A stretch of DNA of 64,000 nt, taken from the NCBI GenBank assembly GCA_025642075.2, contig JAODUO010000478.1:485932-549931 (forward strand), written 5' to 3'. Both the position numbers and the translations under genes were made by a program. The notes under the pieces are model-generated. The model worked only from the letters and a program-made list of their open reading frames with translations, ran no database searches and was not told where the DNA came from. Source of the stretch: Ridgeia piscesae. Taxonomy: Eukaryota > Annelida > Polychaeta > Sabellida > Siboglinidae. Positions 15,201-26,930 of this stretch are shown piece by piece. Each line of letters starts with the position of its first letter. Positions within the stretch are counted from its first letter, which is position 1.

Positions 15201-18200
15201 AGGGAAATGTCCGTGATGACCTGCATGAGGGAAATGTCCGTGATGACCTGCATGAGGGAAGTATGCCTAATGGCATAAGTGTTCATAATGACATGCATGA
15301 GAGAAGTGCGTGTAACGACATGCTTGAGAGGAATGTCCCCAATGACAGTCACAATGGAAGTGTCCATGATGACATGCATAAGATAAATGACCATGATGGT
15401 ATGCTTGAGAGAAGTGTCCGTGATAAAATGCACGATGGAAGTGTCCATGACGACCTGTGTGAGGGAAGTGTCCATGACGATCTGCATGAGGGAAGTGTCC
15501 ATGATGACCTGCATGAGGGAAGTGTCCGTGATGACCTGCATGAGGGAAGTATGCATAATGACATGCTTAATAGAAGTGTCCCTAATAACACACATGAGAG
15601 AAGTGTGTGTAATGACATGCTTGAGAGGAATGTTCCCAAAGACAGTCACAATGAAAGTGTCCATGATGACATGCATAAGATAAATGTTCATGATGACATG
15701 CATGACAGAAGTGTGTGTGACGACATGTTTGAGAGATATGTCCATGATAATATGCATGAGGGTAGTGTCCAAGGAAGTGTCCATGACTACAAGCATGAGG
15801 GAAGTGTCCATGATGACATGAGTGAAGTAAGTGTTCTTGAAAAAATGCACGAGGAAAGTATTCTTGATGACAAGCTTGACAGAAGTGTGTGTGACGACAT
15901 GTTTGAGAGATATGTCCATGATAATATGCACGAGGGTAGTGTCCAAGGAAGTGTCCATGACTACAAGCATGAGGGAAGTGTCCATAATGACATGTGTGAA
16001 GTAAGTGTCCATGAAAAAATGTATGAGGAAAGTATTCTTGATGACAAGCTCGACAGAAGTGTCCATGATGGCATGCATGAGAGAAGTATCCATGACGAAA
16101 TGCTTGAGAGAAAGGTCCCTGATGACATGCAAGAGAGAAGTGTCCATGATGGTATGCATGAGGAAAGTGTCCAGGGTGACATATATGAGAGAAGTTTCCA
16201 AGATGATATACATGAGAGGAATGCCGATGATGACATGCATGAGAGAAGTAGCCATGATGATGACATGTATGAGAATGAGAGAAATTGCCATCAGGACAGG
16301 TACACAAGGATCAAGAGTTGCATTCACTCAGTTGCATGCAACAGTAAACTGATGGTACAGTTTGCATCTCCATTGGCCAGCTACATTGAATACAGCAATG
16401 GGGAATCAAGCTGTAGCTCTGAAGATACACAAGACGCCATGGAGACCATGCTGTATCTCAATAATGATAGCATGTATAGTGAACATGATTTGACATTCAG
16501 CACAGTGCCCAAACCATGGGCATTTGATAATGATCAACTCAGATATGATGGGCACAATGTTTCAGATTCTTGCAATATCTCACGTAGAACAGATTTTGCA
16601 AGTAATGTTGATAGCAAAAGAGAGATGTCAGGTTATATTAGTAGCAGTAGTGATGCTACTGAAATGGACATGGTGAGTCCATTTCCAGTGCATGATGGAA
16701 TATTAGAGACTGAGAGGACATTAGTGCATACAAAATGTGAAGAAGAAACATGTGAATTTCACAAATGTTTCTCTTGTGAGACTTGCCATATCAATACTTT
16801 CAGCCACAGACAAAATGATGCCTTTGAAGGTGTATCCGACAAGCGCCAAGAAGATACAAATGCATTTGGGTCCTTGAATTTGCACCATGTCTCAGATGTG
16901 GAAGTTCCAGCAGACAACACCGTTGACCAAAAGCCAGACAGTGCCGATATTGCAGATGTCCAGGAACAATGTCAGATAATCGAACAGTCACACACCATCA
17001 GAGATAACATGAAATACTGCATAGATGAGTTGTTGGAGATAGTCTACAGATGTGTTGAGAAACATGAAATGAGCACTTTCAGGGCCCAAGAAAGATTTGT
17101 AAAAGAAACAGATACAACAAACACTACACAGATTTGTGATTCTAATGATGATGATGATGCTTCGAAAGACAAAGTCCAGCAAACAGGAAATAAAGACGTA
17201 CCTTCTGAAAATGATGCTGAAGAAGAAACTCCATCCACAGAAACAGTTAAGGTCATGCTATGTGATGAAATAGTTGAAGAAAGAGCAAGTGAATTGCCAT
17301 CAGCAGGCAGATGTTTAAAATCAGACATTGCCGATGATAAACACTCCAGGGAAGCCACCTTCAGTCATGAGTGTGACAAGCGAAAAGATACTGACATTAG
17401 TCATGAAAACAACAGTCCAAATAAGTTACGAAAGCTGGCAGTGGGACATATTGAAGATGTGACCTGCTGCCATGCAGAACCTCCGACTAAACTGCAGGAG
17501 AATGATGTTGGACAGTACCGTAGTTGGACACAGAAGGAGATGACTGTGGTGGCCGAAGATCAAGAGGTGCCTACTGCTGAGACAGCTCACACATCATCTC
17601 CCCAACTGGAGGAGTCAATGTATGCAGGTAGGCATCATATATAGCACCTTACATTCTTAGACCTGTTTGTACTTACGACCAAATATGGGGTTATTGTATG
17701 CATGAGTTCACAGTCCAAATATACATTAAGCGTTGTGTATGAGGAGAAGGTGGTTTCTTTGTCACATGGAAGGTATGTTGTTACAGTGTCACCATTTAGG
17801 AAATAAAACATGTTAATGCAAATTGATGCTAATAAGAATTTTGTACGAGTATTTTTAAAATAGCAATACACATGTCATGCATTGGTAGAAGAGCAGGTGT
17901 TGAGCCAGCACTATGCATACTTCATTATGTTTTAAAAAGTTGTTTCAGTGAAGTGATGCAAGAATGTCACTTTCCATGTTTTGGATTAGGCCGATTAAGC
18001 CATGTATGTTATGAACATGTATGCAATACCATAATAAAAATACAGATTTCAGTCAAGAAACAGTAACTGGGATGCTGTAGTGTCCTGTGGTCAGAACACA
18101 TGTTCTTTTAATTCACATTATGCCATTTCACACCCAGCTATATAAATGAATACTTGGCTATAGACAATGGTGGATAAATATGAATGAATAGTCTTTATGC

Positions 18201-19444
18201 AGTAATTGCAGCATAGCTAAGCACTCCTCAGAGGAGTCAAGGTGGTATTTGAATGAACAGCTGGCAGAGGATGAAAATTAAAATCTGAATGTTTTGAGCA
18301 GACTGAATACTATGCTAAATAGAACTATTAAAAGTTGTGTTTTATGTGATGTTGTATTCTACTAGAAACTTCAACGCTAGGTGGCTCTGTAAAGCAGAGT
18401 AAATCAGGATCATCATTCCGATGGAAGTATGCACCTTCAATGGGCCCGGACTTATTACCAAGCAGTGTAGCTGCTGCAGGTAAGTTGACTTATGTAATTA
18501 CCAGATACCTGTAGGCTGCCTCCTCAGTTTAACTGTTTTATTAAGCTCACTACAAATTAATTTATGAAAAGTCAAAACTACCTGGGATCTACTACACCAT
18601 GCTACTGGCTAGTTTCTGCAACTCTATAATGTAATTTTTGTGAAATCACCAGAACAAATATAAACTAAAGTAAAAAGTAAATCAGTTTTTGGGCCAAATA
18701 AACACAAGTAAGCATGTTTTAATATCTTGACTACTGAGATTATCTAACATATTCAGACACTTGTAATATTATTTTGACATAAAAAAGAAGAGTCTTGGTA
18801 TGCTAAACCAACTGAGGAAGCTGCTTTTATGGTATTGTTTTGAATCAGAACAAATTGATTTACATAAGCAGTCCATTTTAATATTGCGTTCTGTTCCAAT
18901 AAATATTATATTATTCAACTGTCGCGTTAAATGGCTGAGCTGTAGTCGTGATTAAATAGCGTCTTTGAAATATAATTCGTGTTAGCAACAATCTGGTGCT
19001 GCCATCTTTTGGATCATTTGTGATTACTAATATTCAACATAACAATCCTACAGATGGCACCACTAGATCTACGTTGTCGGCAGAAGTGGCAAGAAGATTA
19101 TTATTATTATAAAATTATAATATACAAGGTGTAGATGCCATTCTCGTAAGGAAATGACTATTGGATAACTAAAACGAAAATATCTATACATAACATTTTA
19201 TAGCCTTTTTATTAAAAATAACCACACAGCATATATATAATTTTTGACCAGGATCCTTTAATTAGACATTTAGCTTAATTACATCTTGACGCTGTTGTAT
19301 TGTACAGACTATGATCCTGGTGACCACACACTGCCGATGTTGAAGACTTGCAACAAGCCACGGAGAGTTGGTCTGTCCAGGAGAGCTCATGTTTGTCCAC
19401 TGCATCCGTATTTCAGAGGAAAATCAAAGGCACAATTCTCTTGA
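12212..19444 (+). CDS. RAD51AP1/RAD51AP2-like protein with RAD51-binding C-terminus (3 exons)
   Basis: Exons: 12212-17627, 18366-18479 and 19308-19444, joined by GTAGGC/CTACTAG and GTAAGT/GTACAG splice sites with matching phase 1 junctions. The product is about 1,888 residues. Residues 1-1805 come from one giant acidic, Ser/Thr-rich, probably disordered exon. Its middle (about 730-1350) is built of 9-residue repeats with core DDLHEG. The last exon holds RVGLSRRAHVCPLHP at about 1863-1877. This corresponds to the C-terminal motif (GLSRxAxxxxLHP type) shared by RAD51AP1 and RAD51AP2, through which they bind RAD51 during homologous recombination. Exon 2 carries FRWKYAPS, perhaps the counterpart of the tryptophan-proline patch just before that motif in RAD51AP1. 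The size favours RAD51AP2. The start is uncertain: the frame stays open upstream to a TAG near 12127 and a CAACAG acceptor lies at about 12170, so a 5' exon may exist. The role is inferred from the motif only. Confidence 0.72.
14397..16290 (+). repeat. 27-bp coding minisatellite inside the RAD51AP-like exon
   Basis: About 70 tandem copies of a 27-bp unit (GAAATGTCCGTGATGACCTG then CATGAGG) encode nine residues, DDLHEGNVR with variants (S for N; H or C for R; CE for HE). Units at 14500-15260 are nearly identical. Units at 15300-16290 are diverged and form longer composite repeats, for example two copies of a block of about 180 bp near 15710 and 15890. Because 27 is a multiple of three, long ORFs also stay open in other frames on both strands; these are shadows. 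Confidence 0.95.
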
Positions 19445-20118
19445 AACTCTTGCAAAGGCAGTTGTTTTTATGAATTAACAATGTTGTCATTGTAGTTTCA
19501 CATTTACTGTTTGGTCAGTATTTTGATGTGTTATTATGATTGTGAGACTATCCATTTATTTAACGAGTCACACTACTGAATGAGAACATTGTCCCTAAAA
19601 AGCATTTGGCAATATTGTACATGCTAGCGTAAAACATCATTCATATACTGGATGAGCTAGCGTAAAACATCATTCATGTACTGAATGAGCTGGTCTTTGT
19701 TCTAGTAGTTAACTGTCTGGAGTGCAAACATGGGAACCTGCCATATCAAAGGACAACTCCCCATATAATTTCTACGGTATCTTATGGCTTGTAATCACTG
19801 TTGCCAGTGGTTAACTTAAATATCATGTATGTTATTTAATATTTATTTATTTAATATTTATTGTAGGTGTACTTACAAATAATTACTAGTATCATAGGTG
19901 TCATATTGTCGTTATGTATTCATGTTTCTCTTACTGTTACTATGTTTTTGTTAGTGTTGTGGTCAGTTACTGGACTACTTATTTGAGGTTGTTAGTCTCT
20001 TATATTTATTTATAAACAATTATACTGTTATTAACACAATAATAACTATGTTGCTGTGTTCTGTTGGCAAGTTGAATTTAAGAAGCTTGAAACTTTGAAT
20101 CTTTAGCTTGCAAAAGAA

Positions 20119-20124
20119 AATAAA
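20119..20124 (+). terminator. Candidate poly(A) signal of the RAD51AP-like gene
   Basis: AATAAA in an A-rich stretch about 675 bases after the stop codon at 19442-19444. No stronger signal was seen nearer the stop. Confidence 0.4.
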
Positions 20125-20668
20125 AGATTTAAGTTGTAAACAACCGTTTTGGCCATATACTGGTAACAGCTCTTTTTGTTGTTCATTGTGGCCATGATAT
20201 TCTCACATTCAAGAAAACCAGTTGGGTTTAGTGAAATGTCTTAAAAATTACCAGCCTGACTGATTTCCGACCTCAGAGCAGGCAGCCCAACTTCCATCTG
20301 TTGTTAGAGGTGCATTTTGTTTCACTAATGATCATGACTATTACTGGCATTGCTGTGTCCATCGTAGGGGTCACAATAAAACACATCACAGTATTTGAAA
20401 CCAGACGCTTATGACTTAATCCATCATTATCTTTTCGGGGAGTGGGCCATACCACCAACCCCCACCCTCAGCACCTACTCATAAGTATTATCCTTTATTA
20501 TATTTGCTGTGTTGTGGCATTGTTTTTGAATTCCTAAAACCCTAAAGCATTGTGTATGGATGTGTTGTGGTTTATCATAACTATATTTTATGGGGAGATA
20601 AAAATCGATTTGAGAGGGAAAATATTAATATATCTAGGGGCACCACCACTGAACATCCTGAAGACAAC

Positions 20669-20993
20669 GTCAGGTTGTCACCAACGCGATGTGTGACTCA
20701 TGACACTACTTTTCTTATTACACAGACAGCCTATATGTGATGACAAGAGTACACTGTGACGTGTGACACCTGTCACGGGTTTCGGACCCAGAACGTGTGC
20801 CGCAGGTGTTGATTGATTGGCACTTGGTCAAGACAATGCAGTGTTTGTGATGGTGTGATCGAGTGGCGCCACACCTTTGTACCAAGAACAAACCAATTCT
20901 CTGTAACACAGTTTAGACTCTACCAAGCTGCAATGAACGCGGAGATGACGATCTTTCAAATTGCGAAATTAAGATGGGTATGATAAAATAACA
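20669..20993. repeat. Direct repeat copy 1, upstream of the forkhead gene
   Basis: A block of about 320 bp that recurs in the same orientation at 21491-21807. Shared anchors include GTCAGGTTGTCA, AAGAGTACACTGTGACGT, GAACGTGTGCCGCAGGTGTT, GACAATGCAGTGTTTGTGA and CTTTCAAATTGCGAA. It has no coding capacity, no terminal inverted repeat was found, and it occurs only in these two copies here. Confidence 0.8.
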
Positions 20994-21490
20994 ATTGATA
21001 CGTAGAGATGGTAAATTTGTTTCGTTCGCTTTTTCAGTCACCGTAACAACCACCGCTTTTTTGTCCCGAATTCACGATATGTAATTGTCGCTTTTAGGTG
21101 CAATTCATTAGAGACTGAGATATGTCGAGCATACGTATACAGAGGTTGGCCAAGAAAACAGTTGATTAGGCGAAGAGAAAAACGAACATTAAGATGGAAA
21201 GATAGTATAAAGAAGGGTGTAGAAATGAATGGAAAAGATAGCCAAAACCGACAAAGAATATCAAGACTGTAAATTTGAACGCGTAATAAAAAATCCAAAT
21301 AACTACAACATACTAGAACAAATAAATTTTCTAGCATTGTAATACTTATTGGGGTTTACAATCTCAATTTTCATGTAGCCATCTGATAATATTATATGCC
21401 TTCAATACTGTATTCCATTATGTGACGTCATGTTTCCCCTTCGAAACGAACTAAACTATACTGAACAGAACTGAACACTCTTTAAGGCAT

Positions 21491-21807
21491 GTCAGGTTGT
21501 CACTAACACGACGTGTGACCCATGACACCGTTTCTTGACACAGCGTATTAAATGATGACAAGAGTACACTGTGACGTATGACACCTGACACGGGTTTCGG
21601 GCCCAGAACGTGTGCCGCAGGTGTTAATTGATTGGCGCTTGGACAAGACAATGCAGTGTTTGTGAGGGTGTGATCGAGTGGCGTCACACCTTTGTATCAA
21701 GAAATAAATTAATTATCTTTCATTTAATTGTAACACAGTTTAGACTTTACAAAGCTGCAATGAATGACGACCTTTCAAATTGCGAAAGATGGATATGATG
21801 AAATAGC
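21491..21807. repeat. Direct repeat copy 2, upstream of the forkhead gene
   Basis: Second copy of the 20669-20993 block, about 820 bp downstream. It keeps the same anchors and contains GCGTCACACCTTTGTA, a T-box-like half site next to a TCF-like core. It lies about 1.9 kb upstream of the TATA box at 23713. It may be a duplicated enhancer or an unclassified interspersed repeat. Confidence 0.8.
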
Positions 21808-22836
21808 CGTGTCTACGTGATTGATTCCAGATTTCCAGTCCAATTCAGTGTCCTGTAATTTGTCAAAAAATAAACAAAATCGACATTCCACTGTCGCATG
21901 TTTTAGCTGCCAATATGCCATAAAAAATTATAATACAAGCCATAATTCACTGTGATAATTCAAGGATATCGTCTATATCAATAACATGTCCAAGTCATAT
22001 CGGGAAATATGTGCAGTCCCATGAGGGATGGTTGGATTTTCTTTGCATCATATGTTCACCATTTGCATGATTTATAGTTTAAAAAACCTCCATTAATTGA
22101 AAACTTATATATCATATACATTATAAACGCTTAATTCGGTACTTATTTATTGAAAAATCAACGATTTATCTTGTACAAAAATGTCAGTACCTTTACGTTA
22201 GTACTGTTACGGTGTTTATAAATAAAATTGCAGAATTGTGTTTAGCTGCATACATCAGATGGAAGCACTGGTGAGATAGCGGGAAATTAAGAGATGAGGA
22301 ACTCATGGCATTATAGGTAGTAAGTTTATGGCCAATGGCCATTATTTGAATACCGTGTCGAAAGTTAGTTCATGGTGAGTCCTGTTACTTAATTAACTCC
22401 CTATCAAAAAATCCCATCGACCCACTCTTTTATGTAATCAATAACGTGAATATGCCTTGTAAAAAGATCATGTGAGCGACAACAAAGATATAATTTTATT
22501 TAGACATCGCTTTTAACCCACTGTGCTATTCCATGTCGTTTATGGTCAGTCGTATTACACTGTATATGTAACACCACTGACATTTGGATATATTGGAGCA
22601 AAGTGTTACCAGGAGCTAAAGAAGGTTAAGCTCACACTTGAAAAAGACAAGAAAAGGACAGAAATACAGGAAAAGATACCAGCGTGCAACCAAATATCGG
22701 GAAGAAAGACGTATATCGTTTGCTGAATTTCATCGAACAAAAATGCGAAATCTGCTGCGAAACGTTCAAGTATCAACGACAGTCAAGAAATCGTCATTAC
22801 ACAGAACATCCAACATAAATACCAGCAGTCAAAATC

Positions 22837-22897
22837 AGAGAGAGCGAGAGCGAGAGCGAGAGCGAGAGCGAGAGCGAGAGAGAGAGAGAGAGAGAGC
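22837..22897. repeat. (GAGCGA)n/(GA)n microsatellite
   Basis: A hexamer run, GAGAGCGAGAGCGAG, that passes into pure GA. Confidence 0.9.
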
Positions 22898-23712
22898 GGA
22901 AAGCTACTGCTCATTGTATCACTGGATATACCTTTAAAAGGTGTAGGTTCCATCGATACACTGAACAAACGTTCGAGTTTTCGAGAAGACACAGTCACGC
23001 AATTCCAAAGCATGATAACAATAGAACCGAAACTAAGGCGAAAGTGCACGGAGAACATATAATAAGCCTTACAGTTGCCGCCATACACAACTTTGGAAAA
23101 ATGAGGCGCTCTTCCAAACATATTACAGGATTAGGCTTAAGTGTGGTTTCCTTTCTCCGTGTTTCCTCTTTAAATATCCCGTCAAAAAATTCAGGTGTTC
23201 TTTGTCTAGTTTGCTGAGACATTGACATCAGAGCACCGCGTGTTGTTGCTTCTGACAGTGATGTCTAGATGTTCCACATCGTTACCGTTCGTGGGGGTAT
23301 GTCCGCGCAGTTGCAAGAAGTGTTCACTCAATCACTGTCTGTACGTGGCGCTCAGGACATTTCTGTGATTGGTTGAATAATAGGAACCAATCTGGTTTCC
23401 TGTTAGTTACATTATATTATTTCAAGTTTGCGATGGTTAACTATCTATTGATAATTATTGTCGATTATAATTGTTATGACTAATTGCTGATTGTGATTGT
23501 CTTTAAGAAAGGCGTTAGAAAGTGTGAAGCGTGTCACACGTGGATGATGCCGACCGGTGTGACAAGTTGACACCGTCGACGGTTGAATGATATCTCTGTC
23601 ATCCCTTAGGTGTGAATAGGTTCTGCTATGCTATTGTTTCGATAGTTCGATTTCTGTACGTGTGTCAGATGTCAACATGCCGATTGACCGGGCATCTTGC
23701 ATCAGTGGTAGG

Positions 23713-23743
23713 TATAAAATACGGCGGAGCGTCGGTGACGTCA
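23713..23743 (+). promoter_or_regulatory. TATA box and CRE-like site of the forkhead gene
   Basis: TATAAAA at 23713-23719 is followed by a GC-rich stretch. The palindrome TGACGTCA (full CRE/ATF-type site) lies at 23736-23743, near where transcription would start. The first downstream ATG is at 23841. Confidence 0.55.
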
Positions 23744-23840
23744 CTTTGTGACTGGTCACGCAGAGGAACGTTGTTTGGAACTGTCTTGCGCGGAGTTCGC
23801 GGTGGAGTCAGTGGTCACCACGGGGTCAACGTAGAGCGAG

Positions 23841-24080
23841 ATGGACACTGCTGTTATATCCACCACGAGACCCATGGAGAACTCGTCCGTTATCACGGAG
23901 TCAGCCATTGAAGCGACTAGCGCGGACTCGACGACGACATCGCTGACTGTGTTCTCGCAGTGGTATGACGAACACTTTCTTCGAGGGCGTCGAGTACAAC
24001 CCGGACGTCGTGCAGTCGTTGTCACTCGCCGACATCTCACCGAAAGATTTCCTTTCGGCCGAAGACATCAAACTGGATGA
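23841..24080 (+). CDS. Upstream ORF overlapping the forkhead start
   Basis: An ATG with good context (GCGAGATGG) opens 79 codons in the frame +1 to the forkhead ORF and runs 115 bases past the forkhead ATG. The first 46 residues are Ser/Thr-rich and look like ordinary protein. The tail past about 23980 is Arg-rich and looks out of frame. One base fewer near 23975 would fuse this segment to the forkhead frame. It is either a true uORF or the real N-terminus separated by an indel in this sequence. Confidence 0.4.
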   Translation: MDTAVISTTRPMENSSVITESAIEATSADSTTTSLTVFSQWYDEHFLRGRRVQPGRRAVVVTRRHLTERFPFGRRHQTG

Positions 24081-25095
24081 CAGCGGGTTCTGGTCGTCTT
24101 CAAGTGACGTCAGTCCGACATCAACTGGCGTGAGTAAAGGGATGATGGGAAGTGGTCATGCCGGTGACCTATCGCCGTATTTTTCCAATGCTTCTGACGA
24201 CAACCACAGCGACATCTTCGCTTCCAACGACTGGGTTGACACCATTGTCTTGGACTGTTTCGATTCACAAGCCTGCCAGAAACAACAAGCGACGAATGTC
24301 ACATCTACACTGTCGATACTGCCGGATGTCATTATCATTCCGCCTCCAGATGTTACTCAAAAGTCACCACCAGACGCGACCACGTTCCCCTCGTACTCCT
24401 ATCCCGTGTCGCGGAAGAGAAAGAGAGACGTTTTCTCAATAAACACTCCTGAACTGGATATAGATGGAAATCATCTCGCACACTTCCACGTCGTAGAACA
24501 TACGACACAGGACACCGGTCGCGTTGTTACAGACGTCCAGACGCTGACATCAGATGACAGCGAGCCGGCGTCTTGCGACAAGACAACGACCTTCTCGGAC
24601 AAGAAGCCGTTGATGTCGTACTTGACTATGATCGCGATGGCCATTCTCTTCGCGCCACAGAAAAGGTCCCTCCTTAACGACATCTACAAGTTCGTCATCC
24701 GCAACTTCCCGTACTACGAACGCTGCAAGTCGGCGTGGCGGAACAGCGTACGACACAACCTGTCGGTGAACGAGTGCTTCGTCAAGAACGGCCGAGCCCC
24801 GTCCGGTCGCGGCTTCTACTGGGCCATCCACCCGGCGTGTCTGGACGACTTCAAGCGCGGGGACTTCAACCGGCGCCAGGCGCGCTGTCGCGCTCAGACC
24901 AACTTCCGGATGCTCGAGGTCTACCGACAGCGTGCGCAGGTCGCATGTTCGTCACACGCCGCCGCACAACAAGACTACTACATGCGCATGAGTTCTACAC
25001 CGGCGAGACAGACGGATGTCTACGACAGTCAACCGACACCGCCGTACCTCGACGGAACAGACCACCAGGGCTACTATACGAACTACTGGTGTTAA
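23965..25095 (+). CDS. FoxQ2: Forkhead transcription factor, FoxQ2-like
   Basis: A single-exon ORF of 376 residues. The forkhead domain spans about residues 213-310. It contains SYLTMIAMAI, the recognition helix WRNSVRHNLSVNECF at about 258-272 and GRGFYWAIHPACLDDF, and ends in GDFNRRQAR. The NECFVK, WAIHP and GDFxRRxAR features, plus the lack of introns, are typical of FoxQ2, a DNA-binding regulator of anterior/aboral patterning in many invertebrates. The N-terminal half is Asp/Ser/Thr-rich with no other domain; the C-terminus is short and ends in YYTNYWC. The segment is GC-rich against its AT-rich flanks. The start is uncertain because a frame-shifted upstream ORF overlaps it and a stop lies in frame at 23944-23946. 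The Fox assignment is firm, the subfamily less so. Confidence 0.8.
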   Translation: MTNTFFEGVEYNPDVVQSLSLADISPKDFLSAEDIKLDDSGFWSSSSDVSPTSTGVSKGMMGSGHAGDLSPYFSNASDDNHSDIFASNDWVDTIVLDCFDSQACQKQQATNVTSTLSILPDVIIIPPPDVTQKSPPDATTFPSYSYPVSRKRKRDVFSINTPELDIDGNHLAHFHVVEHTTQDTGRVVTDVQTLTSDDSEPASCDKTTTFSDKKPLMSYLTMIAMAILFAPQKRSLLNDIYKFVIRNFPYYERCKSAWRNSVRHNLSVNECFVKNGRAPSGRGFYWAIHPACLDDFKRGDFNRRQARCRAQTNFRMLEVYRQRAQVACSSHAAAQQDYYMRMSSTPARQTDVYDSQPTPPYLDGTDHQGYYTNYWC

Positions 25096-25276
25096 TTCCC
25101 GCAGCCACACGTCAGCCAACAATGTAAGAGAACGATGATGTAGATGTGTGACTATTTGACAATTGGTGCTTAGTTTTTACACCTGAATAATGCAGGAATT
25201 ATTTGATTGGTACATTTATATTTATTAAGGATACGATTTATAGAATAATGTAATAGCTTATTCATCCGAAGGTTTA

Positions 25277-25282
25277 ATTAAA
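25277..25282 (+). terminator. Candidate poly(A) signal of the forkhead gene
   Basis: ATTAAA 182 bases after the stop. It is the common weaker variant; no AATAAA lies closer. Confidence 0.35.
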
Positions 25283-26880
25283 TTGAAACCAGTATAGTAT
25301 CTGTGTTCTTTATTATGACGTTTTAAGTTTGACACGCAGTAGTCTTAATGTAGCATAAAAACTCACCCTGCCTCATTTGCCGACCATCGAATTACAGGGT
25401 AATTTATAAAGACTACAAGTACACGTATAGGCATGATTTTCTTTTATATTTAAATGACATTTTCACATCAACAGAACGTAGACACGACCTGTTACCAGAA
25501 TATATTACGGGACCTATTCAGACATGTTTTCTCCGTGGTTTGTTGTTGTTGACGTGATGACATTTGTTTGCCACAATGTATGACGTTGACATGATAGGAT
25601 AGTATTAATATTCTGCAAGGTGGCGTAAACGTGATAAAAGGTTTGTCCAACAGGTTGCATTAGCGTATGATAACATGATAGACCATGCTATGATTACTCA
25701 ATATAATTTAGAATAGCAAATGAAACAAGCCTTTTCAACCATGAAAATGCTAGAGTCAATGTGAATTATATCCTCAAACATTATTCACATCAATGCTGAC
25801 ATTGTATCTTCCACAATTCACCGAGAAATACAACATAGCATCACCACGCAAAATAGTTGTCAAAATAAAAGCCAGGTTCGGCTAGTTTAAGATATTAGTA
25901 AAAGTAAAAATTCCTTAAGAAAAAAACCGATCAGCTGGAAACATGTATCTAAATCCTAGCAAAACATGAGTAGGAAAAACAATGTAATCAGTATTACATG
26001 TGTGAAGAGAGAAGAAGATGGCTAGACAAATGGAGTAAGACTTGATCATATGCAACGGAAAAATCGCCACAAAATAAGCCTACAATAAACAACAAAAACA
26101 GAGCCTGAAGAATCATTTACCCCGCCCTAAGCAATGCGCCAATACACCAACAGGAACAGAGAGAAAGGAATGATGGGATGCAATAGAAGGTCGAACCCAA
26201 TTCCCCTTCTCACACCTGGCGCAAATAAACGCTGCCAATTCTATCACCATAAAGTTAACACACCTACCACTGATACACATACTAACGGTGCATTCTACTA
26301 TCCAGCTCGCCTAATCATCTTGTCCAACTACCCAAAACGTAGGGCGACAGAGTGGATATAGAGAGGACATGGAAAAGAGGAGACGGAAGCATTATGTAAA
26401 ATATGTAAATAACAAGAAACAAGAGATGTTCTGATATGTGTATGTGCTGACATGGTTTTCATGATATAATCATGGGCTAATGAATATACAATAGACAGCG
26501 AATTTGCGCTAAATGGCTATTATATGGCGTAGAGGTGGTGGGCTGTTAGTGTAAATAACATAAAAGGTCAGCGCACAGCGTGAAACAGAACTCCGACTTC
26601 GATGAAGAGATAATATTATGGTGTATAATTATAGGTGGAAACATTCTAGTTAATATTTGTTAGACCTCTACGTCTAACACGCAGGAAGTAGAAACACTCA
26701 CTCAGTCTAATATTTCCAAGGAAAGCAAGTTGCAGAATGTCAAACAAAGATATATCTATGTGGAGATTTTAACCATAGTTGCGCTTATGATGTACCTTTC
26801 TTTCCACTTATATTGATTAATATGCCCTGTGCATATGAGTAATTACTAATGCATAGACAAACGCAAACGCAATGGGCACA
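25283..26880. other. Non-coding stretch between the forkhead and lectin genes
   Basis: AT-rich DNA in which I see no exon, RNA gene or transposon end. Confidence 0.4.
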
Positions 26881-26930
26881 TGTTTTAATAAACGGCGACA
26901 ATCCACAATACATCGCTTGTGTCGGGGTCG

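Noticed and set aside
14351..16327. A 658-codon minus-strand ORF, and others of 284 and 342 codons, through the 27-bp array
   Set aside because: They exist only because the repeat length is a multiple of three and one unit has no stop in those frames. Only the plus-strand frame continues into long non-repeat coding sequence and joins downstream exons.
22995..23228. A 77-codon minus-strand ORF starting MSMSQQTRQRTPEFF
   Set aside because: The start looks protein-like, but I found no donor, no following exon and no family match, so it is not annotated as a gene.
26170..26230. tRNA-like B-box (GGTCGAACCCA) near 26188
   Set aside because: It lacks the GGTTCGAnTCC consensus, and no matching acceptor stem or anticodon arm could be folded around it.
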